Origin: Variovorax beijingensis
GTDB lineage: Bacteria > Pseudomonadota > Gammaproteobacteria > Burkholderiales > Burkholderiaceae_C
Direction: 5' to 3'
Length of the DNA: 64,000 bases
NCBI RefSeq assembly: GCF_003951285.1
Contig: NZ_RXFQ01000003.1
Span: 186,001 to 250,000 of the forward strand
This document shows positions 19,766 through 27,703 of this stretch, piece after piece. Numbering within the stretch: position 1 is the first letter of the stretch; each line of letters opens with the position of its first letter. Under the pieces are notes generated by a model, which was given only the letters and a program-made list of their open reading frames with translations, was not told the origin of the DNA and did not search any database. The position numbers were made by a program, and so were the translations under genes.

Positions 19766-20733
19766 GCGTACTTGGCATCGACCAGATCACCTACGGGGCA
19801 GACGACCTGCCCACCTGCCGCCGTTTCTTCGAGGACTGGGGCCTGGCGCTGAAGTCGGAGGCGGCCGACGAGCTCGTCTTCGAATGCCTCAACGGCTGCA
19901 AGGTGGTCGTCGCGGCGTTGGACAAGGCGAGCCTGCCGCCCGCGATGGAAGAGGGCCCGACACTGCGCGAAGTGGTGTGGGGCGTGGAAAGCGAAGCGGA
20001 CCTCGACGGCTATGCCGCCGCCATCGCACGAGACCCGGCCTTCTTCGATGGCACCGTCGACGGCGCACGCCGCATCGGCTGCATCGATCCCAACGGCCTC
20101 GCCGTGCGCTTGCAGGTCAGCCGCAAGCATGCGGTCGAGGTCGACTGCGGCGCGATGAACACCTGGAACGCCAAGCCGCGCATCAACCAAGCAGCGCCGA
20201 TCTACGAGCGTGCGACGCCCATCGAGGTCGGCCACGTGGTGTTCTTCGTGAGCGACGTGGCGGCCACCAGCGCGTTCTACGCGCAGCGCTTCGGCTTCGT
20301 CTCGTCCGACAGCTATCCGAACCGCGGCGCGTTCATGCGCTGCGCACCGGAGGGCGGCCACCACGACCTGTTCCTGCTGCAGATCCCTTCGGGCAAGCGG
20401 GGGCTCAACCACGTCGCCTTCACCGTGCGCGACATCCACGAGGTGTTCGGCGGCGGCCTGCATTTCTCGCGCCGCGGCTGGGAAACGCAACTGGGCCCGG
20501 GGCGGCATCCGGTGTCTTCCGCGTACTTCTGGTACTTCAGGAATCCGGCCGGCGGCCTGATCGAGTACTACGCGGACGAAGACCAGCTCACCGCCGACTG
20601 GCAGCCGCGCGAGTTCGAGCCGGCCCCTACGGTGTTCGCCGAATGGGCGGTCGACGGCGGGCTCGACGGCAACACCCGCCGCCAGAAGAACGCGGAAGGC
20701 CCGAAAGGCGCCTTCCTCACGGAGAAAAAGTGA
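19762..20733 (+). CDS. VOC-family extradiol-type dioxygenase
   Basis: Two-domain vicinal-oxygen-chelate protein of 323 residues. The C-terminal domain carries a likely metal triad: His158 (IEVGHVVFFVSD), His217 (GLNHVAFTVRD) and Glu268 (GLIEYYAD), with His249 and Tyr270 in the GPGRHPVSSAYFWYFRNPAG region, as in type I extradiol catechol dioxygenases. It would cleave a catechol-type ring beside the diol using Fe(II) and O2. The N-terminal domain is degenerate, as usual. The long tail past residue 280 is charged. This is the best evidence that the island handles an aromatic. Confidence 0.85.
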   Translation: MSVLGIDQITYGADDLPTCRRFFEDWGLALKSEAADELVFECLNGCKVVVAALDKASLPPAMEEGPTLREVVWGVESEADLDGYAAAIARDPAFFDGTVDGARRIGCIDPNGLAVRLQVSRKHAVEVDCGAMNTWNAKPRINQAAPIYERATPIEVGHVVFFVSDVAATSAFYAQRFGFVSSDSYPNRGAFMRCAPEGGHHDLFLLQIPSGKRGLNHVAFTVRDIHEVFGGGLHFSRRGWETQLGPGRHPVSSAYFWYFRNPAGGLIEYYADEDQLTADWQPREFEPAPTVFAEWAVDGGLDGNTRRQKNAEGPKGAFLTEKK

Positions 20734-21743
20734 ATCCGACAACCACCACCATGCAACGACGCCTCTCCCTTTCCCTTGTGTTCGCCGCGCTGTCGGCCCT
20801 TGCCATCGCTTCGCCCGCGCGGGCCCAGGGCGATGCGCAGAAGCAGCTCTCGAGCGAGCGCTTCACCATCGTCTCGCCGTTCCCGCCCGGTGGCCCGGTC
20901 GACACGCTGGCGCGCGTGCTTTCCGAGGGGCTCGCCAAGCGCTACGGCAAGGCCGCGGTGGTCGAGAACCTGGTCGGCGCGGCCGGCAACATCGGTATCG
21001 ACAAGGTCAAGCGCGCCAAGAGCGACGGGCACACGCTGCTCGTGGTGCCCGCAGGCAACCTCACGATCAACCCCACGCTGATGCCGAACTTCCCGTTCGA
21101 CATCGAGAAGGACTTCGTGCCCGTCACCATGCTGGCCAAGGCGCCCAACGTGCTGGTGGCCTCGCCCTCGTCGGGCATCAAGAGCGCGAAGGATCTGGTG
21201 GCGCAGGCCAAGGCCAAGCCCGGCACGCTGTCGTATGCCTCGCCCGGCGTGGGCAGCGGCCTGCACCTGGCGGGCGAGCTGTTCAAGCAGCAGGCCGGCA
21301 TCGACCTGCTGCACGTGCCCTACAAGGGCACGGCACCCGCGCTCAACGACGTGCTCGGCGGCGTGGTGCCGCTGATGTTCAGCAACCTGCCCGCGACCAT
21401 GCCCTTCATCAAGAACGGCAAGCTGGTGGCGCTGGGCGTGACCGAGGCCGCGCGCAGCCCAGCCGCGCCCGACATTCCCACGCTGGCGGAGCAGGGCATC
21501 CAGGGCGTGGCCGTGACCTCGTGGTATGGCCTGCTGGCACCCAGGGGCACGCCGCCCGCGGTGGTCGAGCAGCTCGCGAAGGACGCGGCCGAAATGCTGG
21601 CCCAGCCCGACGTGCGCGATCGCCTCAAGGCGCAGGGCATGACCGATGCCGCCATGAAGCCGGCCGCCTTCGCCGCGCACATCCGCGACGAGACGGCCGT
21701 GTGGGCCAAGGTCATCAAGGCCCGCAACATCGTGGCCGAGTGA
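20730..21743 (+). CDS. Bug/TctC-family tricarboxylate-type solute-binding protein
   Basis: Second periplasmic binding protein of the island, 337 residues, different in sequence from the one at 10769. A signal peptide (LSLSLVFAALSALAIASPARA) precedes FTIVSPFPPGGPVDTLARVL, VVENLVGAAGNIG and LLHVPYKGTAPALNDVLGGVV. I take GTG 20730 as the start because GGAG lies six bases upstream and GTGA overlaps the previous stop; ATG at 20751 is the alternative. Two receptors with no tctAB genes suggest a permease elsewhere serves both. Confidence 0.88.
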   Translation: MNPTTTTMQRRLSLSLVFAALSALAIASPARAQGDAQKQLSSERFTIVSPFPPGGPVDTLARVLSEGLAKRYGKAAVVENLVGAAGNIGIDKVKRAKSDGHTLLVVPAGNLTINPTLMPNFPFDIEKDFVPVTMLAKAPNVLVASPSSGIKSAKDLVAQAKAKPGTLSYASPGVGSGLHLAGELFKQQAGIDLLHVPYKGTAPALNDVLGGVVPLMFSNLPATMPFIKNGKLVALGVTEAARSPAAPDIPTLAEQGIQGVAVTSWYGLLAPRGTPPAVVEQLAKDAAEMLAQPDVRDRLKAQGMTDAAMKPAAFAAHIRDETAVWAKVIKARNIVAE

Positions 21744-21814
21744 GCCGCGGACCCGCGCGCCTGCCGTCATTCTTTCCGCCCGATTCACATCCACCTCACC
21801 CCACGGAGGCAACC

Positions 21815-22036
21815 ATGCAACAAGACCGCTACCTGCAACCGCACCAGGCACGCCAGCGCCCCGCGACCACCTATGAAGACCTGCTGGGCGACGTGATCGA
21901 GCGTGCCTTTGCCGACGGCATTCACGACCTGCCCGGCCTCGTGCAGCGCCTGAACGACAGCGGCTTGGCCACTCCCGGCGGGCAGCCGTGGACCGAGGCG
22001 CTGTACCGCAAGGAAATGGCCACGCTGGCCGCCTGA
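21815..22036 (+). CDS. Recombinase-like helix-turn-helix miniprotein
   Basis: Protein of 73 residues with GGAGG five bases before the ATG, so translation is well supported. The segment LVQRLNDSGLATPGGQPWTEALYRKEMATL closely resembles the LNxxGxxTPxGxxW helix-turn-helix module found in serine recombinases, but no catalytic domain exists. It sits immediately before the Rieske oxygenase gene (13-base gap). It may be a small DNA-binding regulator or an accessory protein of the oxygenase; its function is not known to me. Confidence 0.75.
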   Translation: MQQDRYLQPHQARQRPATTYEDLLGDVIERAFADGIHDLPGLVQRLNDSGLATPGGQPWTEALYRKEMATLAA

Positions 22037-22049
22037 GGAGCATCACACC

Positions 22050-23099
22050 ATGACCATCGCCATCACCCCCGTAGCCGCAGACCCGGTCGACCACCTGCTC
22101 GAGATCGGCCTGAAGGACCTCTGGTACCCGATCTGCCCCTCGCACTTCATCAAGGAGAACCCCGTCTCGCTGCGCCGCCTGGGCCGCAAGATCGCGCTGT
22201 GGCGCGACGGCGAAGGCGTGCTGCATGCGCTGGAGGACCGCTGCCCGCACCGCGGCGCGCCGTTGTCGCAGGGCGTGGTGCTGGGCGACCGGCTCTCGTG
22301 CCCCTACCACGGCGTGGAAGTGCGCCATGACGGCGTCGTCACGCGCGTGCCCGGCAGCCCGGGCTGCAAGCTCGAAGGCTCGCAGGCCACGCGGCACTTC
22401 CATGTGCAGGAGCGCGCAGGCGCCGTCTTCCTCTACAACGGGAAGGAATCGGTCGATGTGCCGCCGCCGCTGGTGCTGCCCGAGCAGCTCACGGACGATG
22501 CCGAGTACTCGTCTTTCCTTTGCTACACCGAGTGGAAGGGCGACTACCGCTACGTGCTCGACAACGTGATGGACCCGATGCACGGCACCTACCTGCACAA
22601 GCAGTCGCATTCGATGGCCGAGGGCGATTCGACCGCCAAGTTCGGCATCCGCCAGACCGACACCGGCTTCGTCTTCGAGAAGGAAGGCCAGCGCAACGTC
22701 AACTTCGACTGGACCGAATGGGCCGACACCGGCATCCACTGGATGCGGCTGGAAATTCCATACCCGAAGACCGGTGGCCCCGGCGGCAACTTCATCATCA
22801 TCGGCGCCTTCTCGCCGATCGTGAAGGGCATGACGGCCACTTTCTTCTGGCGCGTGCGCAAGCTGCCGCCAGGCTGGGAGCGCGACACCTGGCGCTTCCT
22901 GTACAAGAACCGCCTCGAGGCGCGTCATTGGCACGTGCTGGAGCAGGACCGCGTGATGCTCGAGGAAATGGAGCCCGACGCCAACCAGCACGAGAACCTG
23001 TACCAGCACGACCTGGGCATCGTCCGCCTGCGCCGCCACATGCGCAACCTGGCGCAAGCCCAGCTCGCGGAAGCTGGCGCGGCCACCGCCACGGCCTGA
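22050..23099 (+). CDS. Rieske [2Fe-2S] aromatic-ring oxygenase/O-demethylase, oxygenase component
   Basis: Cytoplasmic oxygenase of 349 residues, the short phthalate-dioxygenase/vanillate-demethylase type. Rieske ligands are Cys65-His67 (CPHRGAPLS) and Cys84-His87 (CPYHG). The mononuclear iron site is in DNVMDPMHGTYLHKQSH (Asp175, His178, His183), with Asp300 in LEQDRVMLEE as a possible third ligand. It activates O2 to hydroxylate or demethylate an aromatic acid, fed by the reductase that follows. GAGGAG lies eight bases upstream of the ATG. Confidence 0.92.
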   Translation: MTIAITPVAADPVDHLLEIGLKDLWYPICPSHFIKENPVSLRRLGRKIALWRDGEGVLHALEDRCPHRGAPLSQGVVLGDRLSCPYHGVEVRHDGVVTRVPGSPGCKLEGSQATRHFHVQERAGAVFLYNGKESVDVPPPLVLPEQLTDDAEYSSFLCYTEWKGDYRYVLDNVMDPMHGTYLHKQSHSMAEGDSTAKFGIRQTDTGFVFEKEGQRNVNFDWTEWADTGIHWMRLEIPYPKTGGPGGNFIIIGAFSPIVKGMTATFFWRVRKLPPGWERDTWRFLYKNRLEARHWHVLEQDRVMLEEMEPDANQHENLYQHDLGIVRLRRHMRNLAQAQLAEAGAATATA

Positions 23100-23117
23100 T
23101 CCATAGAAAGCTCCGCC

Positions 23118-24086
23118 ATGTCTTCCCCCACGCTGAACGCCCTGGTGCACACGCTGCGCTACGAGGCCGACGGCATCGTCAGCGTCGAGTTCCGGCCGGC
23201 TTCGCCCGAGACGGAGTTTCCCGCCTTCGAGGCCGGCTCCCACATCGACCTGCACCTGCCCAACGGGCTGGTGCGCAGCTACTCGCTGTGCAACCCGGCG
23301 AGCGACCGCCAGCGCTACGTGGTCGGCGTGCTCAATGACCGCAAGAGCCGCGGCGGCTCGCGCTACGTGCACCAGCAACTGCGCGTGGGCATGACGCTGC
23401 CGATCTCGGCGCCGCGCAACAACTTCAAGCTCGAAGAGGGCGCGGACCATTCGGTGCTGGTGGCCGGCGGCATCGGCGTGACGCCCATCTGGTGCATGCT
23501 GCAGCGGCTGGCGGCCCTGGGCAAGCCGGTGGAACTGGTCTACTGCGCGCGCACGCGCAAGGAGGCCGCCTTCTGCGATGCGATCGAGGCGCTGGCGCGC
23601 GAGAACGCGGTGCCGCTCACCTGGCACTTCGACGACGAGAAGGGCGCGCCGCCCGACTTGGCCGCGCTGCTGGCCGGCAAGGGCGCCGCGAGCCACTACT
23701 ACTGCTGTGGTCCCACGCCGATGCTCGATGCCTTCGAGAAGAGCTGCGAGAAGCTGGGCTATGCCAATGCCCACATCGAGCGCTTTGCCGCGCTGCATGT
23801 GGAGGCGCCGAGCGCCACGCAGGGCTGCGTGGTCGAGTGCGCGAAAAGCGGCAGATGCGTCGAGGTGCCGCCCGGCAAGTCGATTCTCGACAGCCTGATC
23901 GATGCAGGCCTGAACCCCGACCACAGCTGCAAGGAGGGCGTCTGCGGCGCCTGCGAAACCGCAGTGCTCGAAGGCGAGATCGACCACCACGACGGCATCC
24001 TCACCAAGATCGAACGCGCGTCCAACAAGACCATGATGATCTGCGTCTCTCGCTGCAAGGGCGAGCGGCTGGTGCTCGACATCTGA
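23118..24086 (+). CDS. Phthalate-dioxygenase-type reductase (FMN, NAD, plant-type 2Fe-2S)
   Basis: Protein of 322 residues with the PDR/VanB order: flavin domain (RSYSLCN, 53-59), NAD domain (GGIGVTP, 117-123; CCGPTPML from 196) and C-terminal ferredoxin with Cys271, Cys276, Cys279 and Cys309 (CKEGVCGAC...). It passes electrons from NADH to the Rieske oxygenase encoded 18 bases upstream. The pair forms a complete two-component oxygenase. Confidence 0.93.
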   Translation: MSSPTLNALVHTLRYEADGIVSVEFRPASPETEFPAFEAGSHIDLHLPNGLVRSYSLCNPASDRQRYVVGVLNDRKSRGGSRYVHQQLRVGMTLPISAPRNNFKLEEGADHSVLVAGGIGVTPIWCMLQRLAALGKPVELVYCARTRKEAAFCDAIEALARENAVPLTWHFDDEKGAPPDLAALLAGKGAASHYYCCGPTPMLDAFEKSCEKLGYANAHIERFAALHVEAPSATQGCVVECAKSGRCVEVPPGKSILDSLIDAGLNPDHSCKEGVCGACETAVLEGEIDHHDGILTKIERASNKTMMICVSRCKGERLVLDI

Positions 24087-24125
24087 GATTCCCCCACCAA
24101 GCAAGAAAGCGTAGAGAGACATCCC

Positions 24126-25232
24126 ATGAAAAAGTACGTGTTCGCGCTGGCTTCGGCCGGCGCGGCTGGCGCAGCGCTGGCCCAATCTTCCGTCACCCTG
24201 TTCGGCGTGGTCGACGCGGCCGTCACCCACACGCGCGGCAGCGGCGACGGATCGGCCCGCAAGACGCAGCTGACCAGCAGCGGCAACATGTTCAGCCGCA
24301 TCGGCTTTCGCGGAACCGAGGACCTGGGCGGCGGCCTCTCGGCGGGCTTCTGGCTCGAGGCCGGCCTGCAGAACGACAGCGGCTCGGGCTTTCCCTCGAA
24401 CACGAACAACCAGGCCAGCGGCAACGGCACGCCGGGCGTGCTGAGCTTCAACCGCCGCTCGACGCTGAGCCTGGCGGGCCCGTTCGGCGAAGTGCGCCTG
24501 GGCCGCGACTACGTACCGGCCTTCTGGAACACGGCGATCTTCGATCCGTTCGGAACCGGCGGCGGTATCGGGGCCAACCAGATCTATTTCTCGGGCCTTG
24601 GCGGCCTGCCTGCGCCCACCGGCACGCGCGCGTCGAACAGCATCGGCTACTTCCTGCCGGGCAACCTGGGCGGCTTCTACGGACAGGCCATGTACGCGAT
24701 GGGCGAGAACGACTCGACGTCGGTGCTGCCGGGTTCGCTGCGCCCGAACCGCCGCGACGGCAGCCACGTTGGCTTTCGCTTCGGCTACCTGCAGGGCGGC
24801 TTCAACATTGCGCTGGCCACCGGCAAGACGCGCTACGCGAGCGGCGATCTTCGCGTGACCAACCTCGGTGCTTCCTACACCTTCGGCCCCTCGCTGATGA
24901 GCCTGAAGCTCACGGGCGAGCTCTACACCGAGTCGAAGGGAAGCACCGACGGCAAGGGCGCGCTGATCGGCTTCCAGCTGCCGGTCGGCCCCGGCGAGAT
25001 CAAGGGCTCGTATGCGCGCCACCGGCTCGAGCCCGCCGGTGCCGCACTGAAGCCGACCACGTCGAAGTTCGCGATCGGCTATGTGCACAACCTCTCGAAG
25101 CGCACCGCGCTGTACGCCACCTTCGCGCGCATCGGCAACCGCAACGGCGCAGCACAGGCGCTTGCGGGCGCCATCACCATGCCGAACCGCGCCTCCAGCG
25201 GCACGGAGTTCGGCATGCGCCACATCTTCTAG
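24126..25232 (+). CDS. Gram-negative porin (Omp32/OmpC-type)
   Basis: Outer-membrane trimeric porin of 368 residues. The signal peptide MKKYVFALASAGAAGAALA is followed by QSSVTLFGVVDAAVTHTRG, the typical first strand of betaproteobacterial porins, SRIGFRGTEDLGGGLSAGFWLEAGL and GEVRLGRDYVPAF. It ends in Phe (GMRHIF), the standard assembly signal. As last gene of the island, it likely lets the substrate cross the outer membrane. Confidence 0.93.
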   Translation: MKKYVFALASAGAAGAALAQSSVTLFGVVDAAVTHTRGSGDGSARKTQLTSSGNMFSRIGFRGTEDLGGGLSAGFWLEAGLQNDSGSGFPSNTNNQASGNGTPGVLSFNRRSTLSLAGPFGEVRLGRDYVPAFWNTAIFDPFGTGGGIGANQIYFSGLGGLPAPTGTRASNSIGYFLPGNLGGFYGQAMYAMGENDSTSVLPGSLRPNRRDGSHVGFRFGYLQGGFNIALATGKTRYASGDLRVTNLGASYTFGPSLMSLKLTGELYTESKGSTDGKGALIGFQLPVGPGEIKGSYARHRLEPAGAALKPTTSKFAIGYVHNLSKRTALYATFARIGNRNGAAQALAGAITMPNRASSGTEFGMRHIF

Positions 25233-25340
25233 GGCCCGTTCGCGCACATGGTGTGGCTGCAGCGTCACACCGGATGCGCTCCGCTTTCCCGTTGGGTGCA
25301 CGTGCTTCGTTGACGCTGTCATCTTCGATCAGCCAAAGAT

Positions 25341-25538
25341 GTGCGCACTTCCAAGGAGGGGGAGCGCACGCGAAGCCATACAGAAAAGCTGCAGGAGAAC
25401 CTGCCGACGACGCTGCTGGCGAAGACCGAGGCAAGCCAGCAGAAGATGCTGGCGCAGGAGGCCGGCGGCAAGGAAGACTATCCGCACGCGCTGCGCTACC
25501 AGGGCAGCCTGAAGCGGCGCGGGAACCAGAAGCGCTGA
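25341..25538 (+). CDS. Hypothetical protein, 65 aa
   Basis: Not recognised. Hydrophilic and highly charged, with many Lys, Gln and Arg and a C-terminus rich in basic residues (SLKRRGNQKR); no signal or membrane segment. No clear RBS precedes the ATG. The last ~45 residues have normal codon use for the window, the first ~15 less so, so the true start may be further downstream. Twelve bases separate it from the lipoprotein gene. Confidence 0.4.
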   Translation: MRTSKEGERTRSHTEKLQENLPTTLLAKTEASQQKMLAQEAGGKEDYPHALRYQGSLKRRGNQKR

Positions 25539-25550
25539 GGCCGCACGATC

Positions 25551-25778
25551 ATGAAGAACACACTCAACTGTGTTGCGGCCGGCCTGTCGTCGCTGCTGTT
25601 GCTGGCCGGCTGCGGCCGGCGCGCCGAGCCGGAGGCGCAGCTGGTCGGCGTCTATGCCGTGAAGAAGAACGGCGCGCTGCGGGAGCTGGTCAAGGTCGAG
25701 CGCCAGGGCGGCCGCTACATCATGCGCGACAAGGTACGCACTCCCGAGTGGAGCGAGCCGAAGCTGCAGAAGCTGTGA
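25551..25778 (+). CDS. Small predicted lipoprotein, 75 aa
   Basis: The N-terminal signal ends in a lipobox (LLLLAGCG, Cys at residue 21), so the mature ~55-residue protein is probably lipid-anchored on the periplasmic side of a membrane. The rest has a strand-rich pattern (AQLVGVYAVKKNGALRELVKVERQGGRYIMRDK). No domain recognised. Confidence 0.7.
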   Translation: MKNTLNCVAAGLSSLLLLAGCGRRAEPEAQLVGVYAVKKNGALRELVKVERQGGRYIMRDKVRTPEWSEPKLQKL

Positions 25779-25819
25779 CGCGGTGCTTGCGTTTGCATTG
25801 AAGGGGGAGGGTGCGGATG

Positions 25820-25876
25820 CGGGTTCATTCGGGTCGCGATCGCGCCGACGGGGACATTCGCGAAGGGGAGTACCCG
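25820..25876. repeat. Copy B of a ~55-bp dispersed repeat
   Basis: This stretch resembles 39379-39430: both contain a GGTCATTC/GTTCATTC start, CGCCGAC-(A/G)GGG in the middle and the end AGGGGAGTACCC. It is intergenic in both places, consistent with a small dispersed genomic repeat. Confidence 0.5.
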
Positions 25877-25921
25877 GTGGCCTGTGCACGCGCCCCGAAC
25901 AAGAACGACAGCACCAAGAAA

Positions 25922-26686
25922 CTACGGACCAGTAGAACCCGGTGCCACGATCGCACCTTCGATGCGATGGCGCTCAAGTGCATCGGCGACAAAGCCACTC
26001 GCCTTCATCTCCTCGACAAAGGCAGACAGCAGCGCCTGCGCCTCGACACCGCGGCTCGCGGGCGTGCCCATGGCCTGCTGGATCACCATGAAGCGGCCGG
26101 GCAGCACGCGCACACCCGGCTCGCGCCGCGCCTCGGCTTCAAGCAGCTGGCGAATGCCGGCGGCCACCTCGACCGCGCCTGAACGCAGTGCCGCCAATGC
26201 AGCGGCCGCGCCCTGGAGGCGGACGATCTCGGCCTGCTCGATCTCGCGCGTGAGGAACAGGTCGTAGGCGCTGCCCGCGCCGACCGAGATGCGATGACCC
26301 GCGCGGTCGACCTGCGCGTTGTCGGTGAGCTCCGATGACTCGCGCACGAGGTAGCTGCCCTCGATCAGCACGTAGGGCGCGGTGAACAGCAGCCCTTCGC
26401 TGCGCGCCGGGTCGATCGCGAAGAAACCGATGTCGGCCTTCTCGTTCCTTACCGCGTCGACCGAGGCCGCTGCCTTCTCGAACACCACAAGCTCGATGCC
26501 CACGCCAAGCCTGCGCGCGAACTCGCGCGCGAGATCGACCGACACGCCCACCGGTTCGCCGGTGGCCGCATCCTTGTTCGCGAGGATCGGGTTGCCGAGG
26601 TTGATCGATGCGCGCAGCATGCCGCCGGGCGCGAAGGCGGAGACAAGAGCGGGGGCAACGGGTTGGGGCTGGTTCATGGCGTCCAT
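25922..26686 (-). CDS. Amino-acid-type substrate-binding protein lacking a signal peptide
   Basis: Protein of 254 residues with the SBP_bac_3 fold: GEPVGVSVDLAREFARRLGVGIELV, AVRNEKADIGFFAIDPARSEGLLFTAPYVLIEGSYLV and the IEGAIV tail. Known relatives are periplasmic amino-acid receptors of ABC importers. Here the N-terminus (MDAMNQPQPVAPALVSAFAPGG) has no hydrophobic signal, and no permease or ATPase gene adjoins. It may be cytoplasmic, or the true start may be missed. ATG at 26677 is an alternative. Confidence 0.75.
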   Translation of the reverse strand: MDAMNQPQPVAPALVSAFAPGGMLRASINLGNPILANKDAATGEPVGVSVDLAREFARRLGVGIELVVFEKAAASVDAVRNEKADIGFFAIDPARSEGLLFTAPYVLIEGSYLVRESSELTDNAQVDRAGHRISVGAGSAYDLFLTREIEQAEIVRLQGAAAALAALRSGAVEVAAGIRQLLEAEARREPGVRVLPGRFMVIQQAMGTPASRGVEAQALLSAFVEEMKASGFVADALERHRIEGAIVAPGSTGP

Positions 26687-26747
26687 CGTCCGGGAAAGAT
26701 GATGGGCACCAGTTTACTGAGCCCCGAACCGCCGCATCACTGCCGCC

Positions 26748-27566
26748 TCAGCGCGCCGTCAGCGGCTCCAGCCCGGTCTTCGCGATGGTCGGTGCCGCCT
26801 CGGGGGAGTTGAGATAGCGGATCAGCTGGCGCGCCGCATCGGGCTGCTTGGACGCCGTGACAATTCCGGCAGAGAACACCGTCACGCGCTGCACTTCCGC
26901 GGGCAGCGGCCCGATGTAGTCGATGCCCGCGATCGGCAGCAGTTCGCTCACCTGCTGCAGCCCGAGCGCCGCGTCGCCGCGCGCCACCACGGTGCCCACG
27001 CGCTCGCTGAGGATGCGCTTGCTCTTGGGCTTGACCTGGTCCTCGATGCCGAGCTTCTTGAGCAGTTCGGTCTCGTAGTAGGTGCCGCTGGCGCTGGCCG
27101 AATAGGCGATGGAAGGCGCCGCCAGCAGCGTGCGCTTGAGCGCGTCGACTGTCGAGATGTCGGGCTTGGGCGCGCCCTTGCGCACCGCAAAGCCGATCGA
27201 GGAGCGCACCAGGTCGACCTGGCTGCCGGGCACCACCTTGCCTTGCGCCACCAGCGCATCGAGCGCGGGGCGCGCCAGGATCACCACGTCGGCCGGCTCG
27301 TTGCGCGACAACCGGCTCGGAATGGAATCTTCGGCATTGCCCATGGAAGCGCCATACGCGGTCTTGACCGTGCGGCCGCTGCTGCGTTCGAAGCCCGGGC
27401 GCAGCTCGTTGTACGCGGCCGTGAAGCCGCCCGAGGTCATCACGTGGATGTCGCCGGCCGCGGGCGGCCGGCTGCCGAAGCTGCCGCATGCGGCAAGAAC
27501 GGATGCCGCGGCCAGCAGGCTGGCGCGGCGGGTCAGGCGGTTGAGCGAGAAGGTGTGGGTCTTCAT
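26748..27566 (-). CDS. ModA-like (molybdate-type) substrate-binding lipoprotein
   Basis: Protein of 272 residues. A signal with lipobox (SVLAACGS) precedes a type-2 periplasmic fold: IHVMTSGGFTAAYNELRPGFERSSG, SIPSRLSRNEPADVVIL, PSIAYSASASGTYYETELLKKLG and VTVFSAGIVTASKQPDAARQLIRYLNSPEA. This matches the ModA/extracellular-solute-binding group, though the ligand need not be molybdate. No modB or modC lies nearby. AGGAGAC before ATG 27566 decides the start. Divergent from an AraC-type gene that may regulate it. Confidence 0.82.
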   Translation of the reverse strand: MKTHTFSLNRLTRRASLLAAASVLAACGSFGSRPPAAGDIHVMTSGGFTAAYNELRPGFERSSGRTVKTAYGASMGNAEDSIPSRLSRNEPADVVILARPALDALVAQGKVVPGSQVDLVRSSIGFAVRKGAPKPDISTVDALKRTLLAAPSIAYSASASGTYYETELLKKLGIEDQVKPKSKRILSERVGTVVARGDAALGLQQVSELLPIAGIDYIGPLPAEVQRVTVFSAGIVTASKQPDAARQLIRYLNSPEAAPTIAKTGLEPLTAR

Positions 27567-27703
27567 GGTGTCTCCTGATGAATCTCCCTCGATCGTAGGC
27601 AGCGAGGCTGTCAATCGGCCTTCAGCGCCTTCGGGGTAAACACCAGGGTCTGTGGCCCGGCTGGCAGAATCCGGGGCGAGCGGCGCTGCTGCTTTTCACA
27701 CCC

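Noticed and set aside
20568..25322. A 1584-codon open frame on the minus strand opposite the Rieske/reductase/porin genes
   Set aside because: It is an antisense shadow in GC-rich DNA. Its product is Ala/Arg/His/Val-rich with no domain, while the plus strand encodes recognised proteins throughout.
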